Below, piece after piece: positions 42,354 through 56,373 of a stretch of DNA of 64,000 nucleotides. How positions within the stretch are numbered: position 1 is the first letter of the stretch; each line of letters starts with the position of its first letter. Under the pieces are notes generated by a model that saw only the letters and a program-made list of their open reading frames with translations, was not told the DNA's origin and did no database searches. Source of the DNA: Leclercia adecarboxylata (GTDB lineage Bacteria; Pseudomonadota; Gammaproteobacteria; Enterobacterales; Enterobacteriaceae); the NCBI GenBank assembly GCA_901472455.1, contig LR590464.1:2728001-2792000 (forward strand). The letters run 5' to 3'. The position numbers and the translations under genes were made by a program.

Positions 42354-42584
42354 CTATTTCTTCGGGTGCCACTTATCATCGTCGCCCTTTTCGTAGTCGT
42401 TCTTCACGGCCGCCCAAGCCACGCGGTGGGCGGTCTCTTCCCGGCTGGCATCGCCCCGGCGATCTTCTTTATCCTTGTATTGATCCCAGGCGCTGTTGAA
42501 CGCTTCTTTATAAATTTCCTGTGCATGGGCTGGTAGAACATGCTGGACGTTGTCTGGTAAATCGCTTTTCGATTTATATGGCAT
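42354..42584 (-). CDS. chaB: ChaB, putative regulator of cation transport
   Basis: A 76-residue acidic and basic cytoplasmic protein, intact. It begins MPYKSKSDLPDNVQHVLP and matches E. coli ChaB, whose molecular role is not proven although it was proposed to act with the antiporter ChaA. It lies 193 bases upstream of chaC on the same strand, a gap where I see nothing else, and divergently from chaA across an AT-rich 268-base region. Confidence 0.95.
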   Translation of the reverse strand: MPYKSKSDLPDNVQHVLPAHAQEIYKEAFNSAWDQYKDKEDRRGDASREETAHRVAWAAVKNDYEKGDDDKWHPKK

Positions 42585-42852
42585 AGCAAACCCCTCTTTT
42601 TAATCAATTAATAAGTGTGGTCGACAATGCCAGAGGCTTCCAGTCGAAATGATAATCGTGTAACTATTTTTCTTAATTCACTGTTATTAAGAATATATTT
42701 AACAATAAACAGCTATTATGAGGTTTTCAGGCAATATTTTATCAATACCGTAAAATCAGGTAAAAGATAGCCAGAATTTAACGGTAATCTGTTAATTTAA
42801 CGCCCTCTTTTTCTATCTATAATGACAAGCACCTGCAACTCTGGAGAATCAC

Positions 42853-43959
42853 ATGACAACCGCACACGAGACGGTGAAAACCCGTCACAAGGAGACGTCT
42901 CTCATTTTCCCGGTGCTGGCACTGGCCGTGCTGCTCTTCTGGGGAAGTAGTCAGTCGCTGCCAGTGGTCATCGGCATTAATATCCTTGCACTTGTTGGTA
43001 TTCTGAGCAGCGCCTTCAGCGTTGTCCGTCATGCCGACGTGCTGGCTCACCGCCTGGGAGAGCCTTACGGCTCGCTGATTTTAAGTCTTTCCGTCGTTAT
43101 TCTCGAAGTAAGCCTCATTTCTGCCCTGATGGCCACCGGCGATGCGGCACCTACCCTGATGCGTGATACGCTCTACTCCATCATTATGATTGTCACCGGG
43201 GGGACTGGTCGGCTTCTCACTGCTGCTGGGCGGGCGCAAATTCGCTACCCAGTACGTGAACCTGTTTGGTATTAAGCAGTATCTCATCGCCCTCTTCCCG
43301 CTGGCGATTATCGTGCTGGTGTTCCCGATGGCGCTGCCGGGCGCTAACTTCTCCACCGGCCAGGCTCTGCTGGTAGCGCTGATCTCAGCGGCCATGTATG
43401 GCGTGTTTCTGCTTATTCAGACTAAAACGCACCAGAGCCTGTTTGTATATGAGCATGAAGATGAGGGCGACGACGATGACCCGCATCACGGCAAGCCGTC
43501 CGCGCACAGCAACCTCTGGCATACCCTCTGGCTGATTGTGCACCTGATTGCGGTGATTGCGGTGACCAAGATGAATGCGGCCCCCGCTGGAAACGCTGCT
43601 GACCGAACTGAACGCGCCTGTGGCCTTTACCGGTTTCCTGGTGGCCCTGTTAATCCTGTCTCCTGAAGGTCTGGGCGCGCTGCGTGCAGTACTGAACAAT
43701 CAGGTACAGCGCGCAATGAACCTGTTCTTTTGGTTCGGTGCTGGCAACCATCTCCCCTGACCGTTCCGGTAGTGACGCTGATCGCCTTCCTCACCGGCAA
43801 TGAGCTGCAGTTCAGCCTGGGGGGCACCGGAGATGATTGTGATGGTGGCGTCCGCTGCTGCTGTGTCAGATTTCGTTTTCAACCGGGCGCACCAATGTGC
43901 TTAACGGCGCTGCGCATATGGCACTATTTGCGGCCTATTTGATGACGATATTTGCCTGA
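42853..43959 (+). CDS. chaA: Ca2+/Na+(K+):H+ antiporter ChaA
   Basis: An inner-membrane cation/proton exchanger of the CaCA superfamily, exporting Ca2+, Na+ or K+ at alkaline pH. About eleven membrane segments in two repeats, each with a conserved acidic signature (repeat 1: SLSVVILEVSLISALM). The central cytoplasmic loop is strongly acidic and histidine-containing (YEHEDEGDDDDPHHGK). Breaks near 43200, 43585, 43735 and 43825-43900 disturb the C-terminal half. The final restored block is HMALFAAYLMTIFA. The intended length is about 366 residues. Confidence 0.93.
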
Positions 43960-44000
43960 TGCTTCCAGTCTCTCCTCTCCCGCAGGCTGAGGAAGAACAC

Positions 44001-44035
44001 AAAAAAACGGCAACCTCAGGTTGCCGTTTTGCTTT
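44001..44035 (-). terminator. Bidirectional terminator between chaA and kdsA
   Basis: The stem ACGGCAACCT-GAGGTTGCCGT is flanked by A7 on the left and TTTT on the right. It can end both the kdsA operon (minus) and chaA (plus). Confidence 0.85.
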
Positions 44036-44052
44036 TATGGGATGGTTCTTAA

Positions 44053-44908
<856 letters not shown>

Positions 44909-44944
44909 AGGATCGCCTTATTCAGGGGTGAATCGGAATTAAGA

Positions 44945-45755
44945 TTAATGCAGTGTAATCTGTTTATGCGCGATGGAATTAATCTGCGCGCGAATCATCT
45001 CGCTGATAGGATCTTCCGGGCACTGCTCAACGAAATAACTCAAATCAGTCAGCGCAACGTGGTCACACTCAGCTGGACGTAGATCAGACCGCGGTCGCGG
45101 ATCTCATACGGATCTTCCGGGTTAAACTGCAGCAGCACCTCGCTGGCACGCAGCGCCAGCTCCATCTGCCGCTCTTCCATCAGCGCCGACTTTAAGGTGT
45201 CCAGCAGTTTTGCGCACCACTTCAGCGTTATCCGCTTCGTCCAGATCTTCGTTGTACAGCTCTGCCATTGGGCTGATGTTGCCCTTCAGCCAGACATCCA
45301 GCGTGTGATCGTCGAGGGTGTCGCCATTGAACGGGTTGATTAACCACATTTCACCATCAAGCCACTCGGCGCGCAGCAGCATCTGCGTCGGGAAGATGAC
45401 CGGCACCAGCGGAATATCCAGGCGGTGCGCCACCCATAATAAAATGGCCCCCAGGGAGACAGCGCTACCCTGACGGTTTTTTCAGTACCTGATCGAGCCA
45501 CAGCGCATCGGAGAGCCGATACACGCCACGCGTATCGCAAAAGCCCCATTCGCCGTAGAACAGCTCAATCAGTTTCTCCAGTTGCCAGTCCTGCGGGCGC
45601 GCCTGATTAATCTCTTCACGCGCCAGACTCACCAGATTCTCCAGCTCGTCGTAGACGTATTGTGAAATAAAATCATCGCGGATCATCTCTGATACTTTGA
45701 TCATTCCATCGCACAACGGCACTTTGTTAAATTCGAAATCGGCCAAGGACTCCAT
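44945..45755 (-). CDS. sirB1: SirB1 family protein (transglutaminase-like fold plus TPR)
   Basis: Function not established. The N-terminal part (MESLADFEFNKVPLCDGM to LINPFNGDTL) is a transglutaminase-like domain, and the C-terminal part carries a tetratricopeptide-like helix region (ELALRASEVLLQFNPEDPYE). It ends AHKQITLH. Breaks near 45480, 45215 and 45055 split it. The intended length is 269 residues, as in E. coli (also called YchA). It starts three bases after the sirB2 stop codon. Confidence 0.92.
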
Positions 45756-45758
45756 GAC

Positions 45759-46151
45759 TTACCCCAGTAACGGTATTCTTGTGGTGGCGAGTTTAATGAT
45801 GATGTACAGCACCACCAGCCCCAGCAGAAAGGCGATAAACCCCACCTGCTGGCTGCGCGGACGATGACGCCCCAGCGCAATAAAACCCAAAACGATGTAG
45901 ATGATAACGCCAAACAGCTTTTCAGTCAGCCATGTACCGTTATCAGTAAATGGCAGATAACCCGTCACCCACATTAATCCTGCCCCCGACACAAAAAGAA
46001 CGGTGTCGATGCAGTGCGGCAGCACCCGCACCCAGCGGGCGTTGATCAGCTGATTATTGCTGTAACGCCACCAGTAACGCAGCGCGAAAAAACTGATGGT
46101 CAGGGTGACGGCGGCCAAATGCAAGGCGATCAGCACAGAGAAGCTATTCAT
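45759..46151 (-). CDS. sirB2: SirB2 family inner-membrane protein
   Basis: An intact 130-residue membrane protein with four hydrophobic segments (first: FSVLIALHLAAVTLTISFF). It belongs to the SirB/invasion-regulator-named family (YchQ in E. coli), whose function is unknown. Its ATG overlaps the prmC stop as ATGA, so it is coupled to the translation-factor genes upstream. Confidence 0.94.
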   Translation of the reverse strand: MNSFSVLIALHLAAVTLTISFFALRYWWRYSNNQLINARWVRVLPHCIDTVLFVSGAGLMWVTGYLPFTDNGTWLTEKLFGVIIYIVLGFIALGRHRPRSQQVGFIAFLLGLVVLYIIIKLATTRIPLLG

Positions 46152-46978
46152 GGCAGCTTGCCTGCGGTCAGACGCTCATTCCCGCCATAATCACGACAGG
46201 TTTCAACCTGGTCAAAACCTGCCTGCAAAAAGAGCGTACGCACGGCTTCGCCCTGGGTCCAGCCGTGCTCCAGCAGCAGCCAGCCGCCGCTCACCAGATG
46301 GTGACGAGACTGAGTAATGATATGGCTTAGATCGGCCAGCCCCTGATCGGCGGCAACCAGCGCGCTGAGCGGCTCGAAACGCACATCCCCTTCGGCGAGA
46401 TGGGGATCCGCTTCATCAATATAGGGCGGGTTACTGACGATCATTTCAAACTGCCGGTCGGCAAGCGCGGTGAACCAGCTGCTGTGCAGCACCGTCACAT
46501 TTGGCAACGCCAGGCGCTCAAGATTGCGTTGGGCCAACGCCACCGCATCGGGCATGACATCTACCGCAGTGACCTGACAGTCCGGGCGCTCACTGGCCAG
46601 CGCCAGGGCAATGGCCCCGGTGCCGGTGCCTAAATCAAGAATGCGCGCGGGCGCAGCGGGCAGTCTCGCCAGCGCCTGTTCCACCAGACACTCGGTGTCG
46701 GGCCGGGGGATCAGGGTGGCTGCAGAGACATACAGCGGCAGCGACCAGAACTCACGCTCCCCCACCAGATGCGCTACCGGCTCGCCGGTTTTACGACGGG
46801 CCAGGAGCTGTTCAAGCCGGGCTTGCTGGTCGGCGGTTAGCTCTGTTTCGCCAAAGGCGAGAATGTAAGTCCGTGCTTTCCCGGTCACATGCCCGAGCAG
46901 GATCTCCGCGTCGCGACGGGGGCTTTCGCCTCCCGCCAGCTCGCTTACCGCCTGCTGTAGCCAGTGCTGAAAATCCAT
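46148..46978 (-). CDS. prmC: Release factor glutamine methyltransferase PrmC
   Basis: Methylates the glutamine of the GGQ motif in release factors RF1 and RF2 using S-adenosylmethionine. The frame is intact at 276 residues. The AdoMet site is RILDLGTGTGAIALALAS, and the NPPY motif that holds the target glutamine is in MIVSNPPYIDEADPH. It follows prfA directly, its own substrate gene, sharing one base. Confidence 0.97.
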   Translation of the reverse strand: MDFQHWLQQAVSELAGGESPRRDAEILLGHVTGKARTYILAFGETELTADQQARLEQLLARRKTGEPVAHLVGEREFWSLPLYVSAATLIPRPDTECLVEQALARLPAAPARILDLGTGTGAIALALASERPDCQVTAVDVMPDAVALAQRNLERLALPNVTVLHSSWFTALADRQFEMIVSNPPYIDEADPHLAEGDVRFEPLSALVAADQGLADLSHIITQSRHHLVSGGWLLLEHGWTQGEAVRTLFLQAGFDQVETCRDYGGNERLTAGKLP

Positions 46979-48060
46979 TAATCCTGCTCTGCCAGCGCCG
47001 CCAGCTGATCGGCCTGGTACTCCTGCACGATAGGTTCAATCAGTGAATCCAGCTTGCCTTCCATGGTCTCATCCAGACGGTAGAGGGTCAGGTTGATACG
47101 GTGGTCGGTCACGCGGCCCTGCGGGAAGTTGTAGGTGCGGTTGCGATCGCTGCGATCGCCGCTGCCCAGCAGGTTGCGACGGGTCGACGCTTCGGCCTGC
47201 TGGCGTTTTGCCATTTCTGCTGCGTGAATACGCGCGCCCAGCACCGACAGCGCTTTGGCTTTGTTTTTGTGCTGGGAACGTTCGTCCTGACACTCCACCA
47301 CAATGCCGGTCGGCAGGTGGGTAATACGGATCGCGGAATCGGTGGTGTTAACGTGCTGACCGCCCGCACCGGAAGAGCGGAAGGTATCGATACGCAGATC
47401 GGCCGGGTTGATGTCCGGCAGCTCGGCTTCCGGCAACTCAGGCATCACCGCCACGGTGCAGGCAGACGTGTGGATACGGCCCTGGGATTCGGTGGCCGGT
47501 ACGCGCTGCACACGATGGCCGCCGGATTCAAACTTCAGGCGACCGTACACACCCTCGCCGCTAATTTTGGCAATCACTTCTTTATAACCGCCGTGCTCGC
47601 CTTCGTTGGCGCTCATGATCTCCACGCGCCAGCGGCGGGATTCGGCATAGCGGCTGTACATGCGGAACAGATCGCCGGCAAACAGGGCCGCCTCATCCCC
47701 GCCGGTTCCGGCGCGGACTTCGACAAAGGCGTTGCGCTCATCGTCCGGGTCTTTCGGCAGCAGCAGCACCTGCAGCTGTTGCTCCATCTCTTCCGCGCGA
47801 ACTTTGGCTTCCTGCAACTCTTCCTGCGCCATCTCGCGCATTTCCGGGTCATCGAGCATCATCTGCGCGGTTTCGATATCTTCCTGAACCTGTTGCCAGT
47901 CGGTAAAGCAGCGTGAAACATCGCTTAATTGAGCATACTCGCGCGACAGGGCGCGAAAACGTTCCTGGTCGGCAATGGTTGCGGCATCGCCGAGCAGCGC
48001 CTGAACTTCTTCATGGCGCTCGTGCAATGCTTCCAGTTTGGCGACGATAGAGGGCTTCAT
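46978..48060 (-). CDS. prfA: Peptide chain release factor 1
   Basis: Recognises UAA and UAG in the ribosomal A site and triggers peptide release. The frame is intact at 360 residues. The anticodon-like PAT tripeptide is in [14 protein letters not shown], and the catalytic GGQ is in [16 protein letters not shown]. It lies between hemA (gap 42 bases) and prmC. Confidence 0.98.
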   Translation of the reverse strand: MKPSIVAKLEALHERHEEVQALLGDAATIADQERFRALSREYAQLSDVSRCFTDWQQVQEDIETAQMMLDDPEMREMAQEELQEAKVRAEEMEQQLQVLLLPKDPDDERNAFVEVRAGTGGDEAALFAGDLFRMYSRYAESRRWRVEIMSANEGEHGGYKEVIAKISGEGVYGRLKFESGGHRVQRVPATESQGRIHTSACTVAVMPELPEAELPDINPADLRIDTFRSSGAGGQHVNTTDSAIRITHLPTGIVVECQDERSQHKNKAKALSVLGARIHAAEMAKRQQAEASTRRNLLGSGDRSDRNRTYNFPQGRVTDHRINLTLYRLDETMEGKLDSLIEPIVQEYQADQLAALAEQD

Positions 48061-48102
48061 AGGCGTAAGTGCACCTTATAATAATAAAATGGGTATGGCG
48101 CG

Positions 48103-49361
48103 CTATTCCAGCCCGAGGCTGTCGCGCAGAATGTTCAGGCGTTCGTCGTCCCCGTTACGGGCGGCCTGTTGAAGTGATTTGGTTGGGGCATTGGATCAGG
48201 CGATTGGTCAGTTTCCATGCCAGTTCCTGCATGATGACCTGCGGATCGCCGCCCTGTTCGAGAGCCGCCATCCGCTTTGGCAGTCAATTCATTACGGACC
48301 TGTTCCGCCTGACCGCGGTACTCGCGAATGGTCTCGCTGACGCTTTGCGCGCGCAGCCAGGCCATAAATTCGCTGGTTCCTGCTCAACAATGGTCTCGGC
48401 CTGCACCCGCTGCCGCTTTACGCTGGGCAAGGTTGTGCGAAATGATGCTCTGCAGATCGTCCACGCTGTACAGATAGGCGTTCGCCAGTTTGCCGACGTC
48501 AGGCTCGACATCGCGCGGAACGGCAATGTCTACCAGCAGCATCGGCTGATTACGACGGGATTTCAGGGCGCGCTCCACCATGCCTTTACCGATGATCGGC
48601 AGCGGGCTGGCGGTGGAACTGATAATGATATCCGCTTCGTGCAGACGGGCGTCGATGTCGCTCAGGGCGATCACCTCCGCACCGACTTCATCCGCCAGCG
48701 TCTGGGCGCGTTCGCGGGTACGGTTGGCGATAATCATCTTCTTCACTTTGTGCTCGCGCAGATGGCGTGCGACCAGCTCGATGGTTTCGCCCGCGCCCAC
48801 CAGCAACACAGAGACCGTGGAGAGGGATTCGAAAATTTGTCGCGCCAGGGTACAGGCAGCGAAAGCAACCGAAACGGCACTGGCGCCAATGTCGGTTTCG
48901 GTTCGCACTCGCTTGGCGACAGAGAAGGATTTCTGGAACATGCGTTCCAGCTCGCTGGCCTTGAGGTGGCCTTTCTGCGAATCGGCAAAAGCTTTTTTAA
49001 CCTGCCCGAGGATCTGCGGCTCGCCCAGTACCAGCGAGTCGAGACCGCTGGCCACGCGCATCAAATGGCTGACCGCATCATTATCCTGATGCCAGTAGAG
49101 GCTGTTGCGCAGCTCTTCTTCGTTCAGATTGTGGTACTCGCATAACCAGCGAATCAGCGCTTCGTGCAGGTTGTCCTGCTCTTCGACGCTGAGATAAAGC
49201 TCAGTACGGTTGCACGTTGACAACACCACGCCCCCCTGCACCATCGGCTGGGCAAGCAGACTTTCCAGCGCCTGGTCGAGCGTATCCGGCGCAAACGTCA
49301 CACGTTCTCGCAGTGAAACCGGGGCTGTTTTGTGGTTAATACCGAGTGCTAAAAGGGTCAT
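48103..49361 (-). CDS. hemA: Glutamyl-tRNA reductase HemA
   Basis: Reduces glutamyl-tRNA to glutamate-1-semialdehyde, the first committed step of tetrapyrrole synthesis. The N-terminus [20 protein letters not shown] is followed by the catalytic Cys50 in [12 protein letters not shown], the NADPH domain ([17 protein letters not shown]) and the dimerisation helix region. Breaks near 48400, 48375, 48275 and 48185 split the last 100 residues, which still end [10 protein letters not shown]. The ATG at 49359-49361 is chosen by homology. The intended length is 418 residues. It is divergent from lolB across a 268-base gap in which I see no gene. Confidence 0.95.
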
Positions 49362-49629
49362 ATGAGCGGGAGTAGTACCAGCGTTAATAAGGTTAGCAGG
49401 CCGCATCATACAGGATGCGCGAGATCAATAAAAGAGACTGCCCCCTTTCGGAGTAATAGGTTATCAGTTCATATTCACCAAAAAAGTTCGTTATGCCGCC
49501 AACGCATCTGCAACATGAAGTATGAAGTTAATTCTATGATTTAGGATAACTTGAGCGTAGACGCTGCGGCATACGGGCGCTAGCATTAAGAACTATAACT
49601 GCCACGTATCTCAAGGATTCGTCATCATT

Positions 49630-50236
49630 ATGACCAGACTGATTCGCCTGCTGCCCCTAGCCGCGCTGGTGCTGACCGCATGTTCTATTACACCGCCTAA
49701 AGGACCGGGCAAAAGCCCGGATTCGCCACAGTGGCGCCAGCACCAGCAAGCGGTGCGTGCGTTAAACCAGTATCAAACCCGCGGCGCCTTTGCTTATCTG
49801 TCGGATCAGCAGAAAGTGTATGCCGTTTCTTCTGGCAGCAGACCGGGCAGGATCGCTATCGCCTGCTGCTGCTGAACCCGCTGGGCAGCACCGAAATGGA
49901 GCTGATTGCCCAGCCGGGCAGCGCACAGGTCACCGACAATAAAGGGCAGAAATATACCGGTACCGATGCCGAAGAGATGATCGGCAAGCTGACCGGGATG
50001 CCTATTCCTATTACCAGCCTGCGCCAGTGGATCCTCGGCCTGCCGGGCGACGCCACCGACTATAAACTCGATGACCAGTATCGCCTGAGCGAAGTGAACT
50101 ACAGCCAGAACGGTAAAAGCTGGAAAGTGGTGTACGGCGGTTACGACAGCCACAGCAAACCGGCCCTGCCGTCCAGCCTGGAGCTGACCGAGGGTAACCA
50201 GCGCATCAAGCTGAAGATGGATAACTGGATTGTCAA

Positions 50237-50240
<4 letters not shown>
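49630..50240 (+). CDS. lolB: Outer-membrane lipoprotein receptor LolB
   Basis: Receives lipoproteins from the periplasmic carrier LolA and inserts them into the outer membrane. It is itself a lipoprotein: the signal [18 protein letters not shown] ends in a lipobox with Cys18. The mature part matches E. coli ([15 protein letters not shown], then [16 protein letters not shown]). One break near 49830, where a base is missing, splits it. The intended length is about 203 residues. Its stop overlaps the ispE start. Confidence 0.95.
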
Positions 50241-52172
<1,932 letters not shown>

Positions 52173-52186
52173 TCGGACGCAGTCTG

Positions 52187-52212
52187 AAAACCCGCTACGG
52201 CGGGTTTTTTTG
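52187..52212 (+). terminator. Rho-independent terminator of prs
   Basis: AACCCGC-TAC-GGCGGGTT-type hairpin followed by seven T residues, 15 bases after the prs stop codon. Confidence 0.9.
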
Positions 52213-52286
52213 TCTGTGGTATTCATTTGTATGATTAATGCCTCCTTCACCTGCCATTGATATGACAGATGATGCGCAACTGGATA

Positions 52287-53966
52287 ATGATTGTGAAAAA
52301 CGCTTCCTCTCATGTTCTTCCCTTCCGCGCCCTCATCGACGCCTGCTGGAAAGAGAAATACACCCTGTCACGCTTTACCCGTGACCTTATCGCCGGGATC
52401 ACCGTCGGTATCATTGCCATTCGTTGGCGATGGCGCTGGCGATTGGCAGCGGCGTGGCACCGCAGTACGGCCTGTATACCGCCGCCGTCGCCGGGATTGT
52501 GATTGCCCTGACCGGAGGTCACGCTTTAGCGTCTTCCGGGCCGACCGCAGCCTTTGTGGTGATCCTCTATCGGTATCCCAGCAGTTCGGCCTCGCCGGGC
52601 TGCTAGTGGCGACCCTGATGTCCGGGGTATTTTTGATTCTGTTCGGCCTGGCGCGCTTTGGCAGGCTGATTGGAGTACATTCCGCTTTCCGTGACCCTGG
52701 GCTTTACCTCCGGGATCGGCATCACCATCGGCACCATGCAGATTAAGGATTTCCTCGGCCTGCAGATGGCTCATGTGCCAGAGCACTACCTGCAAAAAGT
52801 GGGTGCGCTGGCGATGGCGCTGCCGACGACAAACCTCGGCGATGCGGCGATTGGCGTGGTGACGCTGGGGACACTGATCCTCTGGCCGCGCCTGGGCATT
52901 CGCCTGCCCGGCCATCTGCCTGCTCTGCTGCTGGGCTGTGCGGTAATGGGCGTGGTGAACCTGCTGGGCGGCCACGTGGCCACTATCGGCTCGCAATTCC
53001 ACTATGTCCTGGCGGATGGTTCCCAGGGAAACGGTATCCCGCAGCTTCTGCCGCAGCTGGTACTGCCCTGGAATCTGCCCGGATCCAGCTTCACCTTAAG
53101 CTGGGATTCCCTGCGCGCCCTTCTGCCCGCCGCCTTTTCAATGGCAATGCTGGGGGCGATTGAGTCGTTGCTCTGCGCGGTGGTGCTGGACGGCATGACC
53201 GGCACCAAACACAAAGCCAACAGCGAGCTGGTCGGTCAGGGGCTGGGGAATATTATCGCGCCGTTCTTCGGCGGGATCACGGCGACCGCAGCCATTGCCC
53301 GCTCGGCGGCGAACGTGCGTGCCGGGGCAACCTCCCCGGTCTCGGCGGTGATCCACTCGGTACTGGTGATCCTCGCCCTGCTGGTGCTGGCTCCCCTGCT
53401 CTCATGGTTACCGCTGTCGGCCATGGCGGCCCTGCTGCTGATGGTGGCGTGGAACATGAGTGAGGCGCACAAAGTGGTGAACCTGCTGCGCCGCGCACCG
53501 AAGGACGACATCATCGTGATGCTGATCTGCATGTCGCTGACCGTGTTGTTTGACATGGTGATCGCGATAAGCGTCGGGATTGTGCTGGCCTCGCTGCTGT
53601 TTATGCGCCGTATCGCCCGCATGACCCGTCTGGCAGCGGTTAACGTCACGGTTCCGGACGATGTGCTGGTGTTGCGGGTGATCGGCCCCCTGTTCTTTGC
53701 TGCCGCCGAAGGCCTGTTCAGCGATCTGGAGTCGCGCATTACGGGTAAGCGGATTGTGGTGCTGAAATGGATGCAGTGCCGGTGCTGGATGCGGGCGGCT
53801 GGACGCCTTCCAGCGCTTTGTGCAACGCCTGCCGGAAGGCTGTGAACTGCGGGTGAGTAATCTCGAGTTCCAGCCCCTGCGCACCATGGCGCGCGCAGGA
53901 GTGCAACCTATTGCCGGTCGTCTGGCCTTCTATCCGAACCGCGAGGCCGCGTTAGCGGATTTGTGA
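52287..53966 (+). CDS. dauA: C4-dicarboxylate transporter DauA (SulP family)
   Basis: A SulP-family membrane transporter; E. coli DauA (YchM) takes up succinate and other C4-dicarboxylates aerobically at acidic pH. A hydrophobic domain of about 14 segments is visible ([20 protein letters not shown], then [21 protein letters not shown], in part), followed by a C-terminal cytoplasmic STAS domain ([16 protein letters not shown]). Breaks near 52420, 52525, 52575, 52675 and 53770 split it. The start is uncertain: ATG at 52287, ATG at 52269 and GTG at 52293 are all in frame, none with a strong ribosome binding site. The intended length is about 555 residues. Confidence 0.91.
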
Positions 53967-54995
53967 CATCCGCCGCTGCATCATGATACTTATCGCCTGC
54001 TGGAGCCATGCAAGGACAGCAGGCGTCATCCAGGTCCCTTTCATCAGATGCGGCTCCTGCTGCATCGCCTGACGAATTTCTGCTGCGTCACGGGGTTGGT
54101 TCCCGCATAAGACTGGAACAGTTCCAGCCAGTTTTCGGCCAGCTGTTGCGCGTCGTCAGAGGCGGGATCCAGCGTTTCTGACTCGGCCCGGTGCAGCTTC
54201 GCCACCAGCGGTGGCCACTCCATCATGCGATCAAAATAGTGCGCCCGGGTAAACGCCATCTCCTCCGGTGAGAGGTAGTTTTGCCAGATGGCGAGTTTTG
54301 ATTCCGCAAATGCCCGGGTTATGTAATCCATTATCTCTGTCGTGATACCCGTTTGCTCGCGCATCTGCGCCTCGACGTTGTGCATCTCGTTGAGACGGGT
54401 CAGAAACGCCGGTTTGCCGACGTGTCCTGCTCAAGGCGCACCATCCAGCGCGTGGCCAGATCCTGCGCCCTGGGATCAGAGACCTCAACATTGTTCTCCA
54501 GCAGGGTTTTCACCTCCACTACCAGAGCGGCCCAGATCTCTGCCAATGCCTCTTTGTGCATTGCAAAGGGCAACTGCTGTAACTCTTCTTTACTAAACCA
54601 GCGATCAGTACATGTTCATTAACTCCAGAGTCTGTAGCCAGGACTCCAGATCGAGATCCTCACGGGTATCAAGCCCGGTGCGTAAATCAACAAGCCTGTC
54701 GCGCAGCGTGGTAATGCTGCGCACCTGCTTATCCAGCAGACGGATTTGCGCGTCGAGCAGTTCCGATAACGTGAGGGAATCTTTTTCCAGAAAATCCCGG
54801 ATTTCAGCAAGTTCCAGCCCTGCCTTTGCCAGCGCCTGAATCATATGCAGGCGCTGAACATCGGCCAGATTATAGAGCCGGTACCCTGCCGCCGCTTCTG
54901 GCAGAAGGCAGCAACAATCCTGTTTGCTCATAGTGGTGCAAGGTGCGCACGGTGATCCCGGCACGTTTTGCCAGTTCTCCGACCTGAATTAACAT
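53952..54995 (-). CDS. MerR-family regulator with TipAS-type C-terminal domain
   Basis: The N-terminal MerR winged helix ([19 protein letters not shown]) with the second helix block [20 protein letters not shown], given in part, is followed by a coiled coil (about residues 75-115) and a helical TipAS-like domain ([20 protein letters not shown], then [13 protein letters not shown]). TipAS domains bind thiopeptide and other drugs and turn on tolerance genes; the ligand here is unknown. Breaks near 54600, 54425, 54070 and 54915 split it. The restored C-terminus overlaps the end of dauA by 15 bases in the opposite direction. About 345 residues. E. coli K-12 has no such gene between dauA and ychH. 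Confidence 0.85.
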
Positions 54996-55064
54996 AACGG
55001 CTCCTTCTTATGCCAGTGGCGTCACTCTGGGGCCTTACGTTACGTGAGGGTCAATACGTGATGC

Positions 55065-55094
55065 AAAAAAAACGACTCCAGAAGGAGCCGTTTC
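55065..55094 (-). terminator. Terminator of ychH
   Basis: On the minus strand CGGCTCC-TTC-TGGAGTCG (one mismatch) is followed by eight T residues, 20 bases after the ychH stop codon. Confidence 0.82.
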
Positions 55095-55114
55095 GGTGTT
55101 CATTGGTGAGCACT

Positions 55115-55389
55115 TTAGCTGTGCTTATGCTGATCGCGACGGCAGCGCTTGTCGTAGTGGCGCACCCACCAGTATTTGTCGCAGACCTGCTCGTGACCGC
55201 TGACGCGAGCACCCGCAAGCCACAATACGGCCCCCAGGAAAATGCTCAGGACCGCGCCATGCGCAAAGTATTGCGGCAGGTCAAGTTGCGGCAGCTGGTT
55301 TAAAATGGAATACCGACGCCAACCACCATAACCATCAATCCCAACCCCATTAGCACGTTACCGAGTAACGAAGCGTTTCTGCGTTTCAT
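55115..55389 (-). CDS. ychH: Stress-induced inner-membrane protein YchH
   Basis: A small membrane protein implicated in stress tolerance and biofilm formation in E. coli. After correcting one missing base near 55308 the frame reads MKRRNASLLGNVLMGLG, two hydrophobic segments, and a basic tail (HYDKRCRRDQHKHS). The ATG at 55387-55389 has GGAGGTGA at ideal spacing. About 91 residues. It is divergent from pth across 274 bases, where it is the CRP-controlled gene in E. coli; I see no other gene in that gap. Confidence 0.9.
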
Positions 55390-55663
55390 GTGTCACCTCC
55401 GTAGCTTTGGGTTGCAGGGGAATAATCTCCCTAATCCTTGTGTGTAAAGTATAGACACCACCCCTGGGCCTGATTGCGTGAGGGATCACATTTACGCACA
55501 TCCGGGCAACAAAACTTTACAAATAAATCCTTGAGTTGCATGAAATTCTAATGATTCAAACCGGGTACTATTCAGGTTCTACGTAACGGCGTGCAGAATT
55601 TTGTCAAGCGACGCGGCAGACAGTACACTACGCGCCAGACTTAGCACTTTCAGGAACAAAAAC

Positions 55664-56248
55664 GTGACGATTAAACTGATTGTCGGCCTGGCCAACCCCG
55701 GCGCGGAATATGCGGCTACCCGCCACAACGCGGGCGCCTGGTATGTTGATCTGCTGGCCGAACGGTTGCGCGCTCCCCTGCGCGAAGAAGCGAAATTCTT
55801 CGGGTATACCTCTCGCGTAAACCTGGCCGGAGCGGATGTGCGTCTGCTGGTGCCGACCACGTTTATGAATTTAAGCGGCAAAGCCGTGGCCGCGCTGGCG
55901 ACCTTCTACCGTATCAACCCGGATGAGATCCTGGTTGCGCATGACGAACTGGATCTTCCTCCGGGTGTCGCAAAATTCAAACTCGGCGGCGGTCACGGTG
56001 GGCATAACGGTCTAAAAGACATCATCAGCAAACTGGGCAATAACCCTAATTTTCACCGTTTGCGCATCGGTATTGGTCATCCGGGCGATAAAAACAAAGT
56101 TGTTGGCTTTGTACTCGGTAAGCCTCCGGTTTCCGAACAGAAACTGATCGACGAAGCGGTAGACGAAGCGGCGCGTTGCACCGAAATCTGGCTGCAGGAT
56201 GGCTTAACCAAAGCCACCAACCGTTTGCACGCTTTTAAAGCGCAATAA
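55664..56248 (+). CDS. pth: Peptidyl-tRNA hydrolase
   Basis: Frees tRNA from peptidyl-tRNA that drops off ribosomes; essential. The frame is intact at 194 residues. The GTG start at 55664 gives [20 protein letters not shown]. The catalytic histidine is in [12 protein letters not shown], and the catalytic aspartate in [11 protein letters not shown]. The basic C-terminus ends [10 protein letters not shown]. ychF follows 125 bases downstream. Confidence 0.97.
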   Translation: MTIKLIVGLANPGAEYAATRHNAGAWYVDLLAERLRAPLREEAKFFGYTSRVNLAGADVRLLVPTTFMNLSGKAVAALATFYRINPDEILVAHDELDLPPGVAKFKLGGGHGGHNGLKDIISKLGNNPNFHRLRIGIGHPGDKNKVVGFVLGKPPVSEQKLIDEAVDEAARCTEIWLQDGLTKATNRLHAFKAQ

Positions 56249-56373
56249 CCGGGGCGCGGCGCCTTTTTGCCCCGCACGCTGCGGGTTACGTGTATAATAG
56301 GCGTAGTTATTTACTTTTCTTCGACTCGTTAATGTTAACGTGTTGAATATCAAGACATTAAGGTGATTCAGAA

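Noticed and set aside
42161..42852. Possible Ldr/Rdl-type toxin-antitoxin repeats near cha genes, as in E. coli
   Set aside because: The gaps around chaB contain no long direct repeats and no small hydrophobic frame of the Ldr type.
48069..49145. A 358-residue open frame on the plus strand
   Set aside because: It is the complement of hemA and has no recognisable domain or ribosome binding site.
55010..55303. A 97-residue hydrophobic frame on the plus strand
   Set aside because: It is antisense to ychH, whose restored frame matches the E. coli protein and has an ideal ribosome binding site.
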